60,033 bases of DNA from Marinobacter sp. AC-23 (GTDB lineage: Bacteria > Pseudomonadota > Gammaproteobacteria > Pseudomonadales > Oleiphilaceae), in NCBI RefSeq assembly GCF_001858325.1, contig NZ_MBPP01000007.1, positions 1 to 60,033 on the forward strand, written 5' to 3'. The position numbers and the translations under genes are program-made. Positions 45,918-55,731 of this stretch are shown one piece after another. The notes under the pieces were generated by a model. It ran no database searches. It saw only the letters and a list, made by a program, of their open reading frames with translations, and was not told where the DNA came from. Position 1 is the first letter of the stretch. The number at the start of each line of letters is the position of its first letter.

Positions 45918-47906
45918 TTATAACAGCTCCGTGCCACGCTTTCTTACACGCGCTACACACCAGCCCTGGGATTTGAGCAGGTCAACTTCCTTGCTTTTGA
46001 ATTCGTCCATACGAATAGCGATACAAAGAATTTTCGACGGCCGAGTCATCGCCACATAGTGCAATTTAAGACGCTGAGTGTCTCTAGGTTTTATATTGCT
46101 TCCCCCGTTCTTTTTTCCTAATAGCCAGGGTTTGAGTGCCTTAAAATGAGATCCATGATAGAAGGTGTCGAGAACCAAGGTAGCAGTATGTGTCTCGCCT
46201 TTGACGGAATGAATTGATCCGACCTTGATCTTGAGCCCGTTATCTTGGAAGTAGATCGTATTATGTTTAGCATTCGAAGATGAAATTTGGTCGGTAACAG
46301 GTTTAGCTTGAGGCCAATCCAGGTAGTTTTGAGTGGCTTTCCCCAGCCGCATTGTTTCGCAGACCTCGCAGATAATTCTTTCAATCCTCGGTCGGTAATC
46401 GAGGTTCCAGCGATCCTCTGTTAGTTCATCGGTCTCTAGGCATACCTCGTGCGCCAACTCCTTGTAATCGAGCTCCGCCTGTTCGAATGGTGAAAGTAAT
46501 CTGATCACGTCACGATGAGCGCTTCTCGTTGCACTACTTCTCTTCGATGGGTCTGTTAGAGCGACTCCCCGTAATATGGCTGCACCAAATGCTTGGATAG
46601 CGGGGTGAGAATGGCTCTCTTGGGCAGACTTGTCTTTACCGCTACTCAAATGGGTTACAAAGTTTCGTGACAGTGCGTTGTGGTTAGCATTGGTGGGACT
46701 ATACGCAGGCCAATAGTGGCAAACTGTATATTTTTTCTCGTCGTTGCTTAGTTTGTGAACTCCGCCCACAGCCACAAATTTTCCCGTACTCACTTCTTCA
46801 TCAGATAGCTCCCGTCTCAGGTGCTCCCCAAACGCTGGTATGACCTGGTCGATGGAATCTGAATCAAATAGAAAAACCACGTTTTTACAGGTGGGTGGTT
46901 GGTGAGTATTGTCAGTATTTGCTACGCCTATCAAATTTTGAGGAAGAACTCCGAAAGGACCAGCTAGATCAGCGATTCCTTGATGGAACCGAAAGCTATT
47001 TTGAATATCACACCTTATTAGTTCATCTGGGAAAGGATCGGTGGTAGCAGTATTGTCGGTGGTGGAGCCAAAGATTCCCTGATTCACATCTCCAAAACGC
47101 TGGCGAATAACGGGGTCTGTCCCTTCCATAAAAACATTATTGAGCACCTTTGATTGTTGTTCTGTTGTATCTTGCACCTCATCCATGAATAGCATTGGGA
47201 AACGATATCGAAGGTCTTCGCTAATGTTATCTACTTGTTCAAGACATTCCTCCGCCCAGACGAATGGTTCTTCGTAACAATGTATGCCTTTCAAACAGGA
47301 ATTGACGCAGACTTCATGGATGGCCTTGTATGTTGAAGTATGAGAACCAAGTGTTCCCCCTTTGCCCCATGAAAGGCGTCCTGGTTCACAAGAAGTGTTT
47401 ACATATTTCAAGTTAGTTTTTGATAGATGATTTTTCTCAAGGGCGGACCGAATTCCATGTGGCAGATCACGCCAACGTCTTTCCTGGGCAAACTCACTAT
47501 CGATGACCTCTATGGGTATACCTTGAGAGCGCATATAGGGCAGCGCAAGATATTCATTTACGAACCCATGAATGGTGCCAATAAAGTGGGGGTAGCGTAG
47601 GAGCTTTTCCCCTTCTTCGCTGGTTTTAAGCCGTTCTTCAATTTCAGCACGCGCGACATTTGTATGGGAGAGAACACAAATTCCCCGCTGCCGGTCTTTC
47701 CAATGGCGGGCAAGAATGGCTAGTTTAGCTACCAAAAGCGTCGTTTTACCACTACCGGGGCAGGCCTCAATGTCAAGTGTTTCATTGCTTTTCAGGATGC
47801 TGGCACGCTCATCGTTTCCATCACCATAAAAAGCACTTTTCGGGAGTTTCATCACCCGACAAGCCCAAGCAATATCTTCATCAGTAATAGTCGGGAGATC
47901 GAACAT
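45918..47906 (-). CDS. gajB: UvrD-like helicase, Gabija GajB-like
   Basis: 662 residues. Superfamily 1 helicase motifs are visible: Walker A EACPGSGKTTLLVAK (about 47-61), motif Ia SHTNVARAEIEERL, Walker B FMDEVQDTTEQQ (DEVQD), motif III-like QRFGDVNQGIFG, motif V KVGSIHSVKGETHTATLVLD, and motif VI LHYVAMTRPSKILCIA. It follows the AAA/TOPRIM gene by 28 bases in the same direction. That pairing, OLD-family nuclease plus UvrD helicase, defines Gabija antiphage defence. It is longer than the commonly described GajB of about 500 residues. The system name is inferred from architecture and order. Confidence 0.78.
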   Translation of the reverse strand: MFDLPTITDEDIAWACRVMKLPKSAFYGDGNDERASILKSNETLDIEACPGSGKTTLLVAKLAILARHWKDRQRGICVLSHTNVARAEIEERLKTSEEGEKLLRYPHFIGTIHGFVNEYLALPYMRSQGIPIEVIDSEFAQERRWRDLPHGIRSALEKNHLSKTNLKYVNTSCEPGRLSWGKGGTLGSHTSTYKAIHEVCVNSCLKGIHCYEEPFVWAEECLEQVDNISEDLRYRFPMLFMDEVQDTTEQQSKVLNNVFMEGTDPVIRQRFGDVNQGIFGSTTDNTATTDPFPDELIRCDIQNSFRFHQGIADLAGPFGVLPQNLIGVANTDNTHQPPTCKNVVFLFDSDSIDQVIPAFGEHLRRELSDEEVSTGKFVAVGGVHKLSNDEKKYTVCHYWPAYSPTNANHNALSRNFVTHLSSGKDKSAQESHSHPAIQAFGAAILRGVALTDPSKRSSATRSAHRDVIRLLSPFEQAELDYKELAHEVCLETDELTEDRWNLDYRPRIERIICEVCETMRLGKATQNYLDWPQAKPVTDQISSSNAKHNTIYFQDNGLKIKVGSIHSVKGETHTATLVLDTFYHGSHFKALKPWLLGKKNGGSNIKPRDTQRLKLHYVAMTRPSKILCIAIRMDEFKSKEVDLLKSQGWCVARVRKRGTELL

Positions 47907-47934
47907 TCTATGTCGCTTCCTTTTTTACCTTGGG

Positions 47935-49943
47935 CTACCCTTTGTCGACTTCAGCACCGTGCCTAATAGGTGAAGTCACATACTTAATTGCATCAACAAT
48001 GTATTGCGGTAGCTGTTCTGAAAGCTCCGCACTCCCTCCCTCGTTATTCCCATATTTCTTCTCTAATAGCTCGGCAAGGTACTGAGCGGTGATAGCTTTC
48101 GAGGCTTTCGTCCCAGTAGTAAACTGGGCGTATATATGGCTGGCCAGAACCTCAGGATCAGTGTGTTCACGCTGAAGTGCTTTGAAGCTCTCATTGGCGT
48201 TACATTCAACATCATCAAACTGCGCTTTGCCAACGCTAATGTTTTCATCCTCCTGAGCGAGATTCGAAGCTATCCATACTTCTTTTGTGAGCCCAGAGAG
48301 CGCAAGGTCGTACTCTAGCGTCCAACTATCCGAAACAAACGTCCGGACGTTCTGGCCGTGAGCTTTTTGTTCTATTTCAGCCCGCCTTTGGAGGAGTTGT
48401 GGCGGGGTGAAATCTTTGACCGCTTTCCAACGTCGACCCTTGGGCCAATCCTCACCGGGTTTAACCTTCCCGGTAATTTCAGGGGCGCAGTCTGGCATGA
48501 CATCAAGATCAGTGAGGCAAGCTACTGGGACGTTTATATAGCTATCGATCTCATCTTCGCTTCGCATAAAAATTTTGGCATAACGCCGTAAACCTACCCC
48601 TCCAACATTCACTATTGAGACCCCATGAGCGCCAAAGTCTCGGCCCAAGAGTTTTGCTAATGTGGGTAAGAGAATATTCTCCGCATCACCCTCAACTATC
48701 ATGAGCCCTCGAGCGAAGAAGAGGTTTGCCTTGGTAATGTCCAAGAAACGTTGCAGGAAGCGATAATCTGATTCCGCCAGCTTAGTTCTATTTGGTGCCA
48801 TTGAAAAAGCTTCGCCGCCTTGAATCATCACTAGATTTTCCAACCTTATCTGGGAGGCGAGTTGGGGGCTATGCGTAGAGACTAATGCCTGAATCGGGTG
48901 ATCGCCCTGTTGGCTGGTTTGGAGGTGATTTTGTAAGAATTGCATCAGTCTGAGTTGGCGCTGTGGGTGTATATGTGCTTCAGGCTCTTCTATCAGCAAT
49001 AACGGTAGCCTTCGGCGTCAGATCCAAGTAAAAGCAGCTCACAGGCCATAAACAGTAGATTATGGGAGCCAAGACCTCTTTTGTCCCCGAAGTTCGAGTC
49101 CATTTGTTCAGTCAGAGATAGTTCCAGTTTCTCCAGTAGCCGACGCAGACGAAAATCTGAATTGCCAGGCGTGCTTACAGAAATACGACTGTTGAGGATG
49201 TCATTCTGGAATGATAGCGGTCTCAAATACTCTGTGTTGAGTCGATCCTTGGTCTTCTCGATGCCTTCTCGGTTCTCCAAAAGATAGGTGGTGTAGTCGC
49301 CAACGCCGAGAACGCTCAGGGTCTTCGGATTCAAGGTTTCAGGGTTTACCTCTTCGAAGCTCTGTCCGGATTCTGTGATTTCGGGCGTTTGGAGCAAAAC
49401 CTGCGATAATCGTGAGCTCCTACCACTAGCCAGTGCTTTCTCTGCATCGCGAAGGGGTCTCAAATAGGTGGTTTTGAGTAACTCGCGTGCCAAGCCGTCT
49501 AGAACCGGCCCTTTGCCATCTTTTCCTGACCTCACTTCAGTTGGGAAGAATGTACGGGCATTTGAATGGGTGGATCGCATAGAAGCAATCCAATTTAAAT
49601 ATAGTGCCGTGTTGGGCTTTTCGGTTTCGCCCATCTCGTATGATAGATGCTCCACGAAACTAGCCCTCTCCCGTCTAGATAGGTTGTCAAAGCGAAGTCG
49701 AATACGGATTTGAGTTGCTCGAGTGTTGCCGCCATCAGGAGAATAAAAGTCTGATTCGGTCAGGCGAAGCCATTCCTGGTCGCGTGTTCCTAGCGCGTAA
49801 CGAATGGCATCAATTGCAGCTGTCTTGCCGCTGTCGTTTTCACCCACTAAAGTTGTTAAGCCAGGATTTAAGGGCAACATGAATGGGTTTCCCTCGCCTC
49901 CTAAGCAACGAAAATTCTCGACCCATACTTCACTTATATACAT
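47935..49943 (-). CDS. gajA: OLD-family ATPase/TOPRIM nuclease, Gabija GajA-like (frameshifted)
   Basis: 669 residues after restoring one base at 49001 (CGTTATTG to CGTTTATTG), where two frames overlap by 7 bases. Walker A GENDSGKT is at 34-41, and the signature/Walker B region is rejoined as LLIEEPEAHIHPQRQ. LVSTHSPQLASQI holds the switch His. The C-terminal TOPRIM domain has VEGDAENILLPTLA (Glu) and CLTDLDVMPD (Asp-x-Asp), the metal-binding nuclease site. In Gabija, GajA nicks DNA when nucleotides are depleted. Its helicase partner is directly downstream. Read as two genes it would be missed as a nuclease. Confidence 0.82.
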
Positions 49944-50147
49944 AGCGAGCCTAATCCTTTAGATGTTGAGGCTGAGTGTTTACCGTATCTCGATAACGAC
50001 ATTCTGAGCTATGGTTGATCTCAGATGCGCCGCGTTTTGCTGTACTGGGTTCTTTTGAATCGCCTCCAGGACTTATTTTTGCGATGTGGCTCGTGGAGAG
50101 GAGTGAGCACGTGCACCCCAAATAATTAAAAGAATCTTGGACTTGTT

Positions 50148-51218
50148 CTATTTGCCGTGTGTAACTTGCCCGATTCCTGTATTTATCCAATCCTGAGATT
50201 CTCGCAGCCTTGAAACGATGGTTTCGAAGTCATCTGGAACGCCAAAAAACATTCTTCCCTCAATTGCATCGGAGTGATCGGCTGCAATCTGATTGAGCCG
50301 CTCGCCTTCGGGGACAAGAATCAACCGGCCGTCCAGTACTTCCTCAAAGCTCACGCCTCTCTGTGCCCACCGTTGGCCCTTCATTGCGACTACATCTTTC
50401 ATTGCAACAGTTTCATCAAGAGGGTTAGCAAAATCCTCTTGTTGAAGGAGACAGTCCACGTCGTACCAGTGTCTAGCCAGGCGATGTGGATCTGGGTCTC
50501 TTTCCTGAGTCGAAAATTGGTGCAGTGCAGTTAGCTTTTCCCAAAGAACATACCCTGGGTGATATGCGGCAACCGTTGCTTGAGGAAATGCGATAGCTTG
50601 AAGTTCTTCCAATTCTGCTAGGTAGCATCCGACCTCATGGCTTACCGTTGGTCGGCCCCGGTTGCGGCCACCAAATTCCAGCAGTATGTAGTCAAGTTGG
50701 TAATTGCTGTCGTAGCTGCTTAGTCTCGGAAAATGGACGTTGACCTTCTCCCCCTCTGAGCCAGGTTCCAGCTCTGCTCGCAGACCATCAATTTCATATT
50801 GAGCCAGCCTTTCGTTGAGGCGATCAATCAGGTCGGTAGACCACTCTGTCAGAAGCTTTGTCTGCCGCTTACGAAATTTCTTCTTCTGGCTGTTGTTTTC
50901 AGTGGATTGCTCCCACGCTGCTATTTCATCAGCTTCGCCAGCAAGATCACTCCAGTGTATCGAGAGATCGATGTCTTCCGAGAAGCGTTCAATGGCTCTC
51001 CAGCACTTGCTCAGGGCGGTACCACCTTTGAAGGCGGTTGAGTGAGTGCCAAGCAGGTTCTCGTTGTAGAGTAGGCGAAGGACCTCCGCCACCCAGATAT
51101 CCTTCTCAAGGAAATTCTGGGCCAGACCAGCGGGATGCTTTTGGGTGCCAAGGTTCAGGATGGCTTTCAGCTCGTCATGCTTTTTTGGATCGCGATAAAG
51201 ATCGAAAATGTCCGTCAA
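50148..51218 (-). CDS. AbiEii-type nucleotidyltransferase toxin
   Basis: 356 residues. The nucleotidyltransferase core reads AFKGGTALSKCWRAIERFSE followed by DIDLS (about 64-88), with the metal-binding Asp pair in EDIDLS. Further blocks YILLEFGGRNRG and HPGYVLWEKLTAL followed by DPHRLARHWYDVDCLL are typical of AbiEii/AbiGii toxins. These are the toxins of type IV abortive-infection pairs and add nucleotides to tRNAs. The start overlaps the stop of the antitoxin gene (ATGA), so they are translationally coupled. It is part of the defence island between GajA and type III RM genes. Confidence 0.85.
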   Translation of the reverse strand: MTDIFDLYRDPKKHDELKAILNLGTQKHPAGLAQNFLEKDIWVAEVLRLLYNENLLGTHSTAFKGGTALSKCWRAIERFSEDIDLSIHWSDLAGEADEIAAWEQSTENNSQKKKFRKRQTKLLTEWSTDLIDRLNERLAQYEIDGLRAELEPGSEGEKVNVHFPRLSSYDSNYQLDYILLEFGGRNRGRPTVSHEVGCYLAELEELQAIAFPQATVAAYHPGYVLWEKLTALHQFSTQERDPDPHRLARHWYDVDCLLQQEDFANPLDETVAMKDVVAMKGQRWAQRGVSFEEVLDGRLILVPEGERLNQIAADHSDAIEGRMFFGVPDDFETIVSRLRESQDWINTGIGQVTHGK

Positions 51219-51838
51219 GCCATCATTTCCTCTTCAAACTGCTCTAATTTGACATGCCATCCTTCAGGGAGATGTGTCGCTTTGAGCTTTTTGATTGCCA
51301 TAAGACTCTCCGCTTCGGAAAGCTTTAGCCTGGAAAGTGCCTTTTTCAATTCGCTGAGTTTAACGGAATTGGCTGGGGTGACGGTGAAGCTTCGCAGCAA
51401 CTCACCTTCCGGGCGTGATTTCCATCGCAGCTTTGACTCTGCGACATGCCGCACCTCGACGACTTCATTGCCTATCGAAAACGTTCTGCTGGCACCGTTA
51501 CTCCAAAACACCGTTTTGACAGGGGCCTGTGTTTGGAGGCCGAGCCGATAAGCGGACTCAACGCCTTGCCTCACCAGCGTGTAACCATGCTGCTGTGCCC
51601 ATTTTTTAGCGATCTGTTCTGCACTAGCCGTGATCTTGATAGATGGCATGCTGGCCAGGGGCTTTGGGCGAACATACATACCTTTGGCCACGCGCTCGAC
51701 CACGCCTTCTTGAGCGAGCCTGCTTAATGTTTTTTGCACAGACGCACTGGAGCCCAGCTCATGGAACTGACTAATGGAAAACGGGACGCCCCGCCTCATG
51801 TGCCGCAATCGACGGGTTATTTTTTCTGATGTAGACAT
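51215..51838 (-). CDS. AbiEi-type antitoxin (DUF6088-like)
   Basis: 207 residues. An N-terminal winged helix (SEKITRRLRHMRRGVPFSIS, then SVQKTLSRLAQEGVVERVAK followed by GMYVRP) binds DNA. The C-terminal region (WKSRPEGELLRSFTVTPANS onward) is needed for toxin neutralisation in relatives. AbiEi antitoxins repress their own operon. Its TGA overlaps the ATG of the AbiEii-type toxin. A likely promoter lies at 51874-51903 on the minus strand. Confidence 0.85.
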   Translation of the reverse strand: MSTSEKITRRLRHMRRGVPFSISQFHELGSSASVQKTLSRLAQEGVVERVAKGMYVRPKPLASMPSIKITASAEQIAKKWAQQHGYTLVRQGVESAYRLGLQTQAPVKTVFWSNGASRTFSIGNEVVEVRHVAESKLRWKSRPEGELLRSFTVTPANSVKLSELKKALSRLKLSEAESLMAIKKLKATHLPEGWHVKLEQFEEEMMA

Positions 51839-51873
51839 GACTTAACCTGACATAACGATAACACAGTGAATTT

Positions 51874-51903
51874 AGTCTAGCCCCTTAATGACAAGGAATG
51901 CAA
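51874..51903 (-). promoter_or_regulatory. Possible sigma-70 promoter of the AbiE operon
   Basis: On the minus strand TTGCAT (complement of 51898-51903) is followed after 18 bases by TAGACT (complement of 51874-51879), about 36 bases before the antitoxin start. Both boxes are imperfect. The location is right for the AbiEi/AbiEii operon. I see no clear operator repeat. Confidence 0.35.
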
Positions 51904-52250
51904 GCGCATTAGTGTCAGGACCGTGTAGGTTATTATAGCGAAAATAGAAAGGCTGGAGCTGAGTTAGGGTTTTTCTCAATGTTCACTTTCCGTTCTATTT
52001 CAACCGGGTAATTTCGCCTGCTAGGCCCTCGGTTGGGTCGGTGGAATAGCTTTTAAAATAGCTGATCCCCGACTAAATGGGTTAAACACCTGATACGGAG
52101 GGCTCTTTCTGCTACTTTTACCCGCAATACTCGGTCTGAAACCGGCTGGCAGCATGACGGCATTCTCCGTCAGTCGCTGGTTGTTAAGCCCATGCCCTTT
52201 CGCGAGGGCCAGAGGCAGGACGGAACCACTAAATTCGTAGCGAGCATCCC
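51904..52250. other. Intergenic region between AbiE and type III RM operons
   Basis: About 350 bases between divergent operons. It contains no credible gene. A short hairpin (GACGG/CCGTC, around 52156-52171) is present. The promoter for the methyltransferase gene must lie here, but I could not pick boxes with confidence. Confidence 0.4.
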
Positions 52251-55200
52251 ATGAGCACCAACATCGAGCAGATCAAATCCCTGCTGCTGTCTTTGTTACC
52301 AAAAGATGGCTCTACTGTCGGAAACCTCAGTCTCAAAGAGCAGTTGCGTACTCAGCATCAGTTGAAAATCTCTGATGAGGAATTTGATGCAGCTAGACAG
52401 AGCCTGTTGACGGAGGGGGTCGTCGGCAAGGGGCGTGGTCGTGGAGGTGCAACGTATCTTAACCAGCCAAACGCCGCTGAGCAGCCAGCTCCTGCTGGAT
52501 TTGAGTTGCAGGCGCAGGTAGCTCCGTCCCAGGAAGATCTGACCTTTGGCGAGAAGCAGAAACCTGCTCGGCCTCAAACTAATCGTCAACCCGGTAAGAA
52601 AAGAGGCGAGCACAATCAGGTGCTGTCTTACCGGTACGACGAAAAGAGAAAGAATAATCCACACGTGGGGATGGTCGATACTCACTCCGACGGTGTCGAG
52701 CAGAAAACAACCTGGCAATATGACCCTCACCTCTCTCCAGAATTGCAGTTTGACCCAGCTAGATCGCGCGTTGAAGACCTGATTGAAGATGCCCTGCAGG
52801 CCAGAGAGGTGGAAGCAAAACAGGCCAAAGATGATCTGCTGTCTTGGTTGGACCATGCCTTGGCTGCGGATAACGAGCAGGCTGTTCGGGAGGTTGTATC
52901 CAACCTAAGAAAGAGGGTGGCTGACAAAGAATTTCTGGACCGCGAGCGGGATGATCTTGCTGAGCTCAAACGGATGCAGGCACCGTATCTGAACTGGACC
53001 GGCAAGGCGGAGCGGACCAGTTTCGAAGTGGATACTGTATCGCTACATGTGCACGAGCGTATCGACCCGGCGACCATTCTTGCCGCTGTTCAGAAGCGGG
53101 TTAAAGATTCAAAAGGGAAATCCTCACCAGCTCTGCAGCCAGACTTATTTCACGCTCCGTTTGAGAACCTGCCGCTACGGGATGCTATCGATTTTTATAA
53201 GCATGAGCGGGACTGGGCTAACCGTATGATCGCCGGTGATTCTCTGTTAGTGATGAATTCTCTTCTGCAAAAGGAAAGTATGGCTGGTCAGGTGCAGATG
53301 ATCTATGTCGATCCTCCCTATGGGATTAAGTATGGCTCAAACTTCCAGCCTTTTGTTCATAAAAAAGACGTAGCGGATCGTAAGGATGAAGATCTTACAC
53401 AAGAGCCCGAGATGATAAAAGCATTTAGAGATACGTGGGAGTTAGGTGTTCATTCTTATCTCAGTTATTTGCGTGACAGATTATTATTGTCAAGAGAGCT
53501 TTTGGCTGAATCTGGAAGTATTTTTGTTCAGATTTCTGATGAAAATCTACATCATGTCCGGGAATTATTGGATGAAGTTTTTGGGGAGAAAAACTTCGTT
53601 GCGCAAATAGCTTATGTGACGACAAGCTCTCAAGGAAGCGGGTTGATTCCAGTCGTTAATGATTATGTTGTATGGTATTCAAAGAATATTAGTGAGGCCA
53701 AATATCGCGCCCTGTATGAGGTGAAGGAATTTGGCTCTACGGGCAGCTCTGGCTACTCGTATATTGAGACAGATAATGGGAAGAAATCAAGAATCTCAAA
53801 GTGCTCGGATAAAGAGCTTGAAGAAGGAAAAGCGTTTGCAGCTAGTGATCTTACGTCCTCCCATTACAGTATATCTGAGCCCATTAGTTTTCAAGAAAGT
53901 ATTTTTTCTTCTAATGCAAGGTACTGGTCTACGTCTACACAGGGGATGTATCGCCTTTCCAAGGCTGGGAGAATTCTAGAGTCAGGTAACAATATAAGAT
54001 ATAAACGGTATTTTGATGATTTTTGTGCATTTCCTCGAACTAACGTTTGGACTGATACAGGAGTCGCGGGATTTACGAGTTCTAGAAAAATGTATGTGGT
54101 TCAAACTAACGAGAAAGTAATAGAAAGATGCGTTTTAATGACAACAGATCCCGGAGATCTAGTTTTCGATCCCACATGCGGATCAGGTACAACTGCGTAT
54201 GTTTCAGAAAAGCTAGGCAGGCGCTGGGTTACCTGTGACACTTCTCGTATTTCGATTACGCTTGCAAAACAGAGGTTAATGACCTCTGGCTTTGATTATT
54301 TTGAATTGAAATATCCTAACGAGGGCTTAAAAGGTGGATTTATATATAAATCCGTTCCCAGAATTACTTTAAAGTCGATAGCCAATAACCCTGAAATAAC
54401 CGATATTTATGATGAGTACCATCCTGATATAGTCGAAGCCCTGGAAGGTCTGAACTCTAAACTCCATGACGCTGATGAAAGCTTGCCGTGGTTTGAAGTG
54501 CTAGAAGGAGCTCGAAAAGGGATCGCGCTTGACTTTTCGCCAGGTAACGATAATCAAGATACTCTCCCAACTGGAGAAGAGTTACCGAACAATAGCCTAC
54601 TTGAATGGGAGGTGCCGCTGGAGCTCCCGCAAGAATGGATTCCGGAAGAAGAGAGATTGTTTGATGAGCGGAACCAGCAGGGGCAAAGCCGAGATTTGTC
54701 TGGCATTGAGTATTGGTTCGACAAGTTTCATGAGGCACGTATGGCGATGCAACGTCGTATGGATGCAAGCATTGCAAACCACGCGGGGCAGGAAGTGCTT
54801 TATGACCAGCCAGAGGTTAGCCGCGACAAAGTTCGCATTACTGGTCCGTTCACTGTAGAGGCTGTGCCATTCGCCACGGTACTTGGTCTGGATGAGGCTG
54901 AGCAGCCTAAGGAGGCCGATGTAGCGGTCGCCCGTTCCGGAGCAACCTCACGCCAGGGACAATGGCAAGAAGAGTTATTGAAAGCAGGTATTCGCGGAAA
55001 AGGCGGGCAGCAAATCAAGCTTCAGGATCTCGAGACACTTCCGGGTGCTCATTACATTCACGCTGTTGGCACCGTAGCGGAAAGTGGCGACCGTGTGGCA
55101 GTCAGCTTTGGCCCGGAACACGCTGCACTTGAGCAACGCCAGGTTGAGATTGCTATGAGGGAAGCTGGTGATCTATTTCCGCTCCCCAAAATGCTCGTTT

Positions 55201-55721
55201 TCTGCGCTTTCAACTTCGATCCTGAGGCAGCAAAGGATATCGACAACATAAAGGGTGTCCAGGCACTGAAAGTGCACATGAACACGGATTTGCTCACCGA
55301 AGATCTCAAAAAAGGACGGGCCAGCAATCAGTCATTCTGGCTGATGGGGCAGCCCGACGTTGAGGTACATGAGCTGAAGGGTGGAAAGCTCCAGGTCGAG
55401 GTGCACGGATTCGACTATTTCGATACCAAGACAGGAGAGCTGAAATCTGGCGGCAAGAAAAACATCGCCATGTGGCAGCTTGATACCGATTACGATAACC
55501 GATCACTGTACGCCCGCCAGGTATTCTTCCCCATGGCAGGCAAGAAAGACGGATGGTACCGACTGAAGAAGGATATCCGAGCTGAGCTCAATGAAGATCT
55601 CATGGATAAATTCCATGGCACCAAGTCAATTCCATTCGAGCCCGGCGATAATCGCTGCATCGCGGTTAAGATAGTGGACGACCGAGGCATCGAATCACTA
55701 AAAGTCATCAGGCTGAACTGA
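52251..55721 (+). CDS. Type III restriction-modification methyltransferase subunit, extended
   Basis: 1156 residues, far longer than typical Mod proteins of about 650. The N-terminal 75 residues look like a winged helix. The catalytic motif DPPYGIKY is at residues 354-361 and SAM-binding FDPTCGSGTTAYVSEKLG starts at 639. That DPPY-before-FxGxG order is the beta-class arrangement of N6-adenine Mod subunits. About 400 extra residues follow at the C-terminus (FDYFDTKTGELKSGGKKNIA near the end). The stretch from about 53340 to 54450 is visibly AT-rich with different codon use from both flanks, suggesting exchange of the catalytic/recognition block. The res gene follows 10 bases later. Confidence 0.9.
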   Translation: MSTNIEQIKSLLLSLLPKDGSTVGNLSLKEQLRTQHQLKISDEEFDAARQSLLTEGVVGKGRGRGGATYLNQPNAAEQPAPAGFELQAQVAPSQEDLTFGEKQKPARPQTNRQPGKKRGEHNQVLSYRYDEKRKNNPHVGMVDTHSDGVEQKTTWQYDPHLSPELQFDPARSRVEDLIEDALQAREVEAKQAKDDLLSWLDHALAADNEQAVREVVSNLRKRVADKEFLDRERDDLAELKRMQAPYLNWTGKAERTSFEVDTVSLHVHERIDPATILAAVQKRVKDSKGKSSPALQPDLFHAPFENLPLRDAIDFYKHERDWANRMIAGDSLLVMNSLLQKESMAGQVQMIYVDPPYGIKYGSNFQPFVHKKDVADRKDEDLTQEPEMIKAFRDTWELGVHSYLSYLRDRLLLSRELLAESGSIFVQISDENLHHVRELLDEVFGEKNFVAQIAYVTTSSQGSGLIPVVNDYVVWYSKNISEAKYRALYEVKEFGSTGSSGYSYIETDNGKKSRISKCSDKELEEGKAFAASDLTSSHYSISEPISFQESIFSSNARYWSTSTQGMYRLSKAGRILESGNNIRYKRYFDDFCAFPRTNVWTDTGVAGFTSSRKMYVVQTNEKVIERCVLMTTDPGDLVFDPTCGSGTTAYVSEKLGRRWVTCDTSRISITLAKQRLMTSGFDYFELKYPNEGLKGGFIYKSVPRITLKSIANNPEITDIYDEYHPDIVEALEGLNSKLHDADESLPWFEVLEGARKGIALDFSPGNDNQDTLPTGEELPNNSLLEWEVPLELPQEWIPEEERLFDERNQQGQSRDLSGIEYWFDKFHEARMAMQRRMDASIANHAGQEVLYDQPEVSRDKVRITGPFTVEAVPFATVLGLDEAEQPKEADVAVARSGATSRQGQWQEELLKAGIRGKGGQQIKLQDLETLPGAHYIHAVGTVAESGDRVAVSFGPEHAALEQRQVEIAMREAGDLFPLPKMLVFCAFNFDPEAAKDIDNIKGVQALKVHMNTDLLTEDLKKGRASNQSFWLMGQPDVEVHELKGGKLQVEVHGFDYFDTKTGELKSGGKKNIAMWQLDTDYDNRSLYARQVFFPMAGKKDGWYRLKKDIRAELNEDLMDKFHGTKSIPFEPGDNRCIAVKIVDDRGIESLKVIRLN

Positions 55722-55731
55722 GGAGGGATGC

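Noticed and set aside
47935..49943. Two separate genes: an AAA ATPase and a TOPRIM protein
   Set aside because: The frames overlap by 7 bases in the middle of the Walker B region, and one added base restores a single OLD-family protein.
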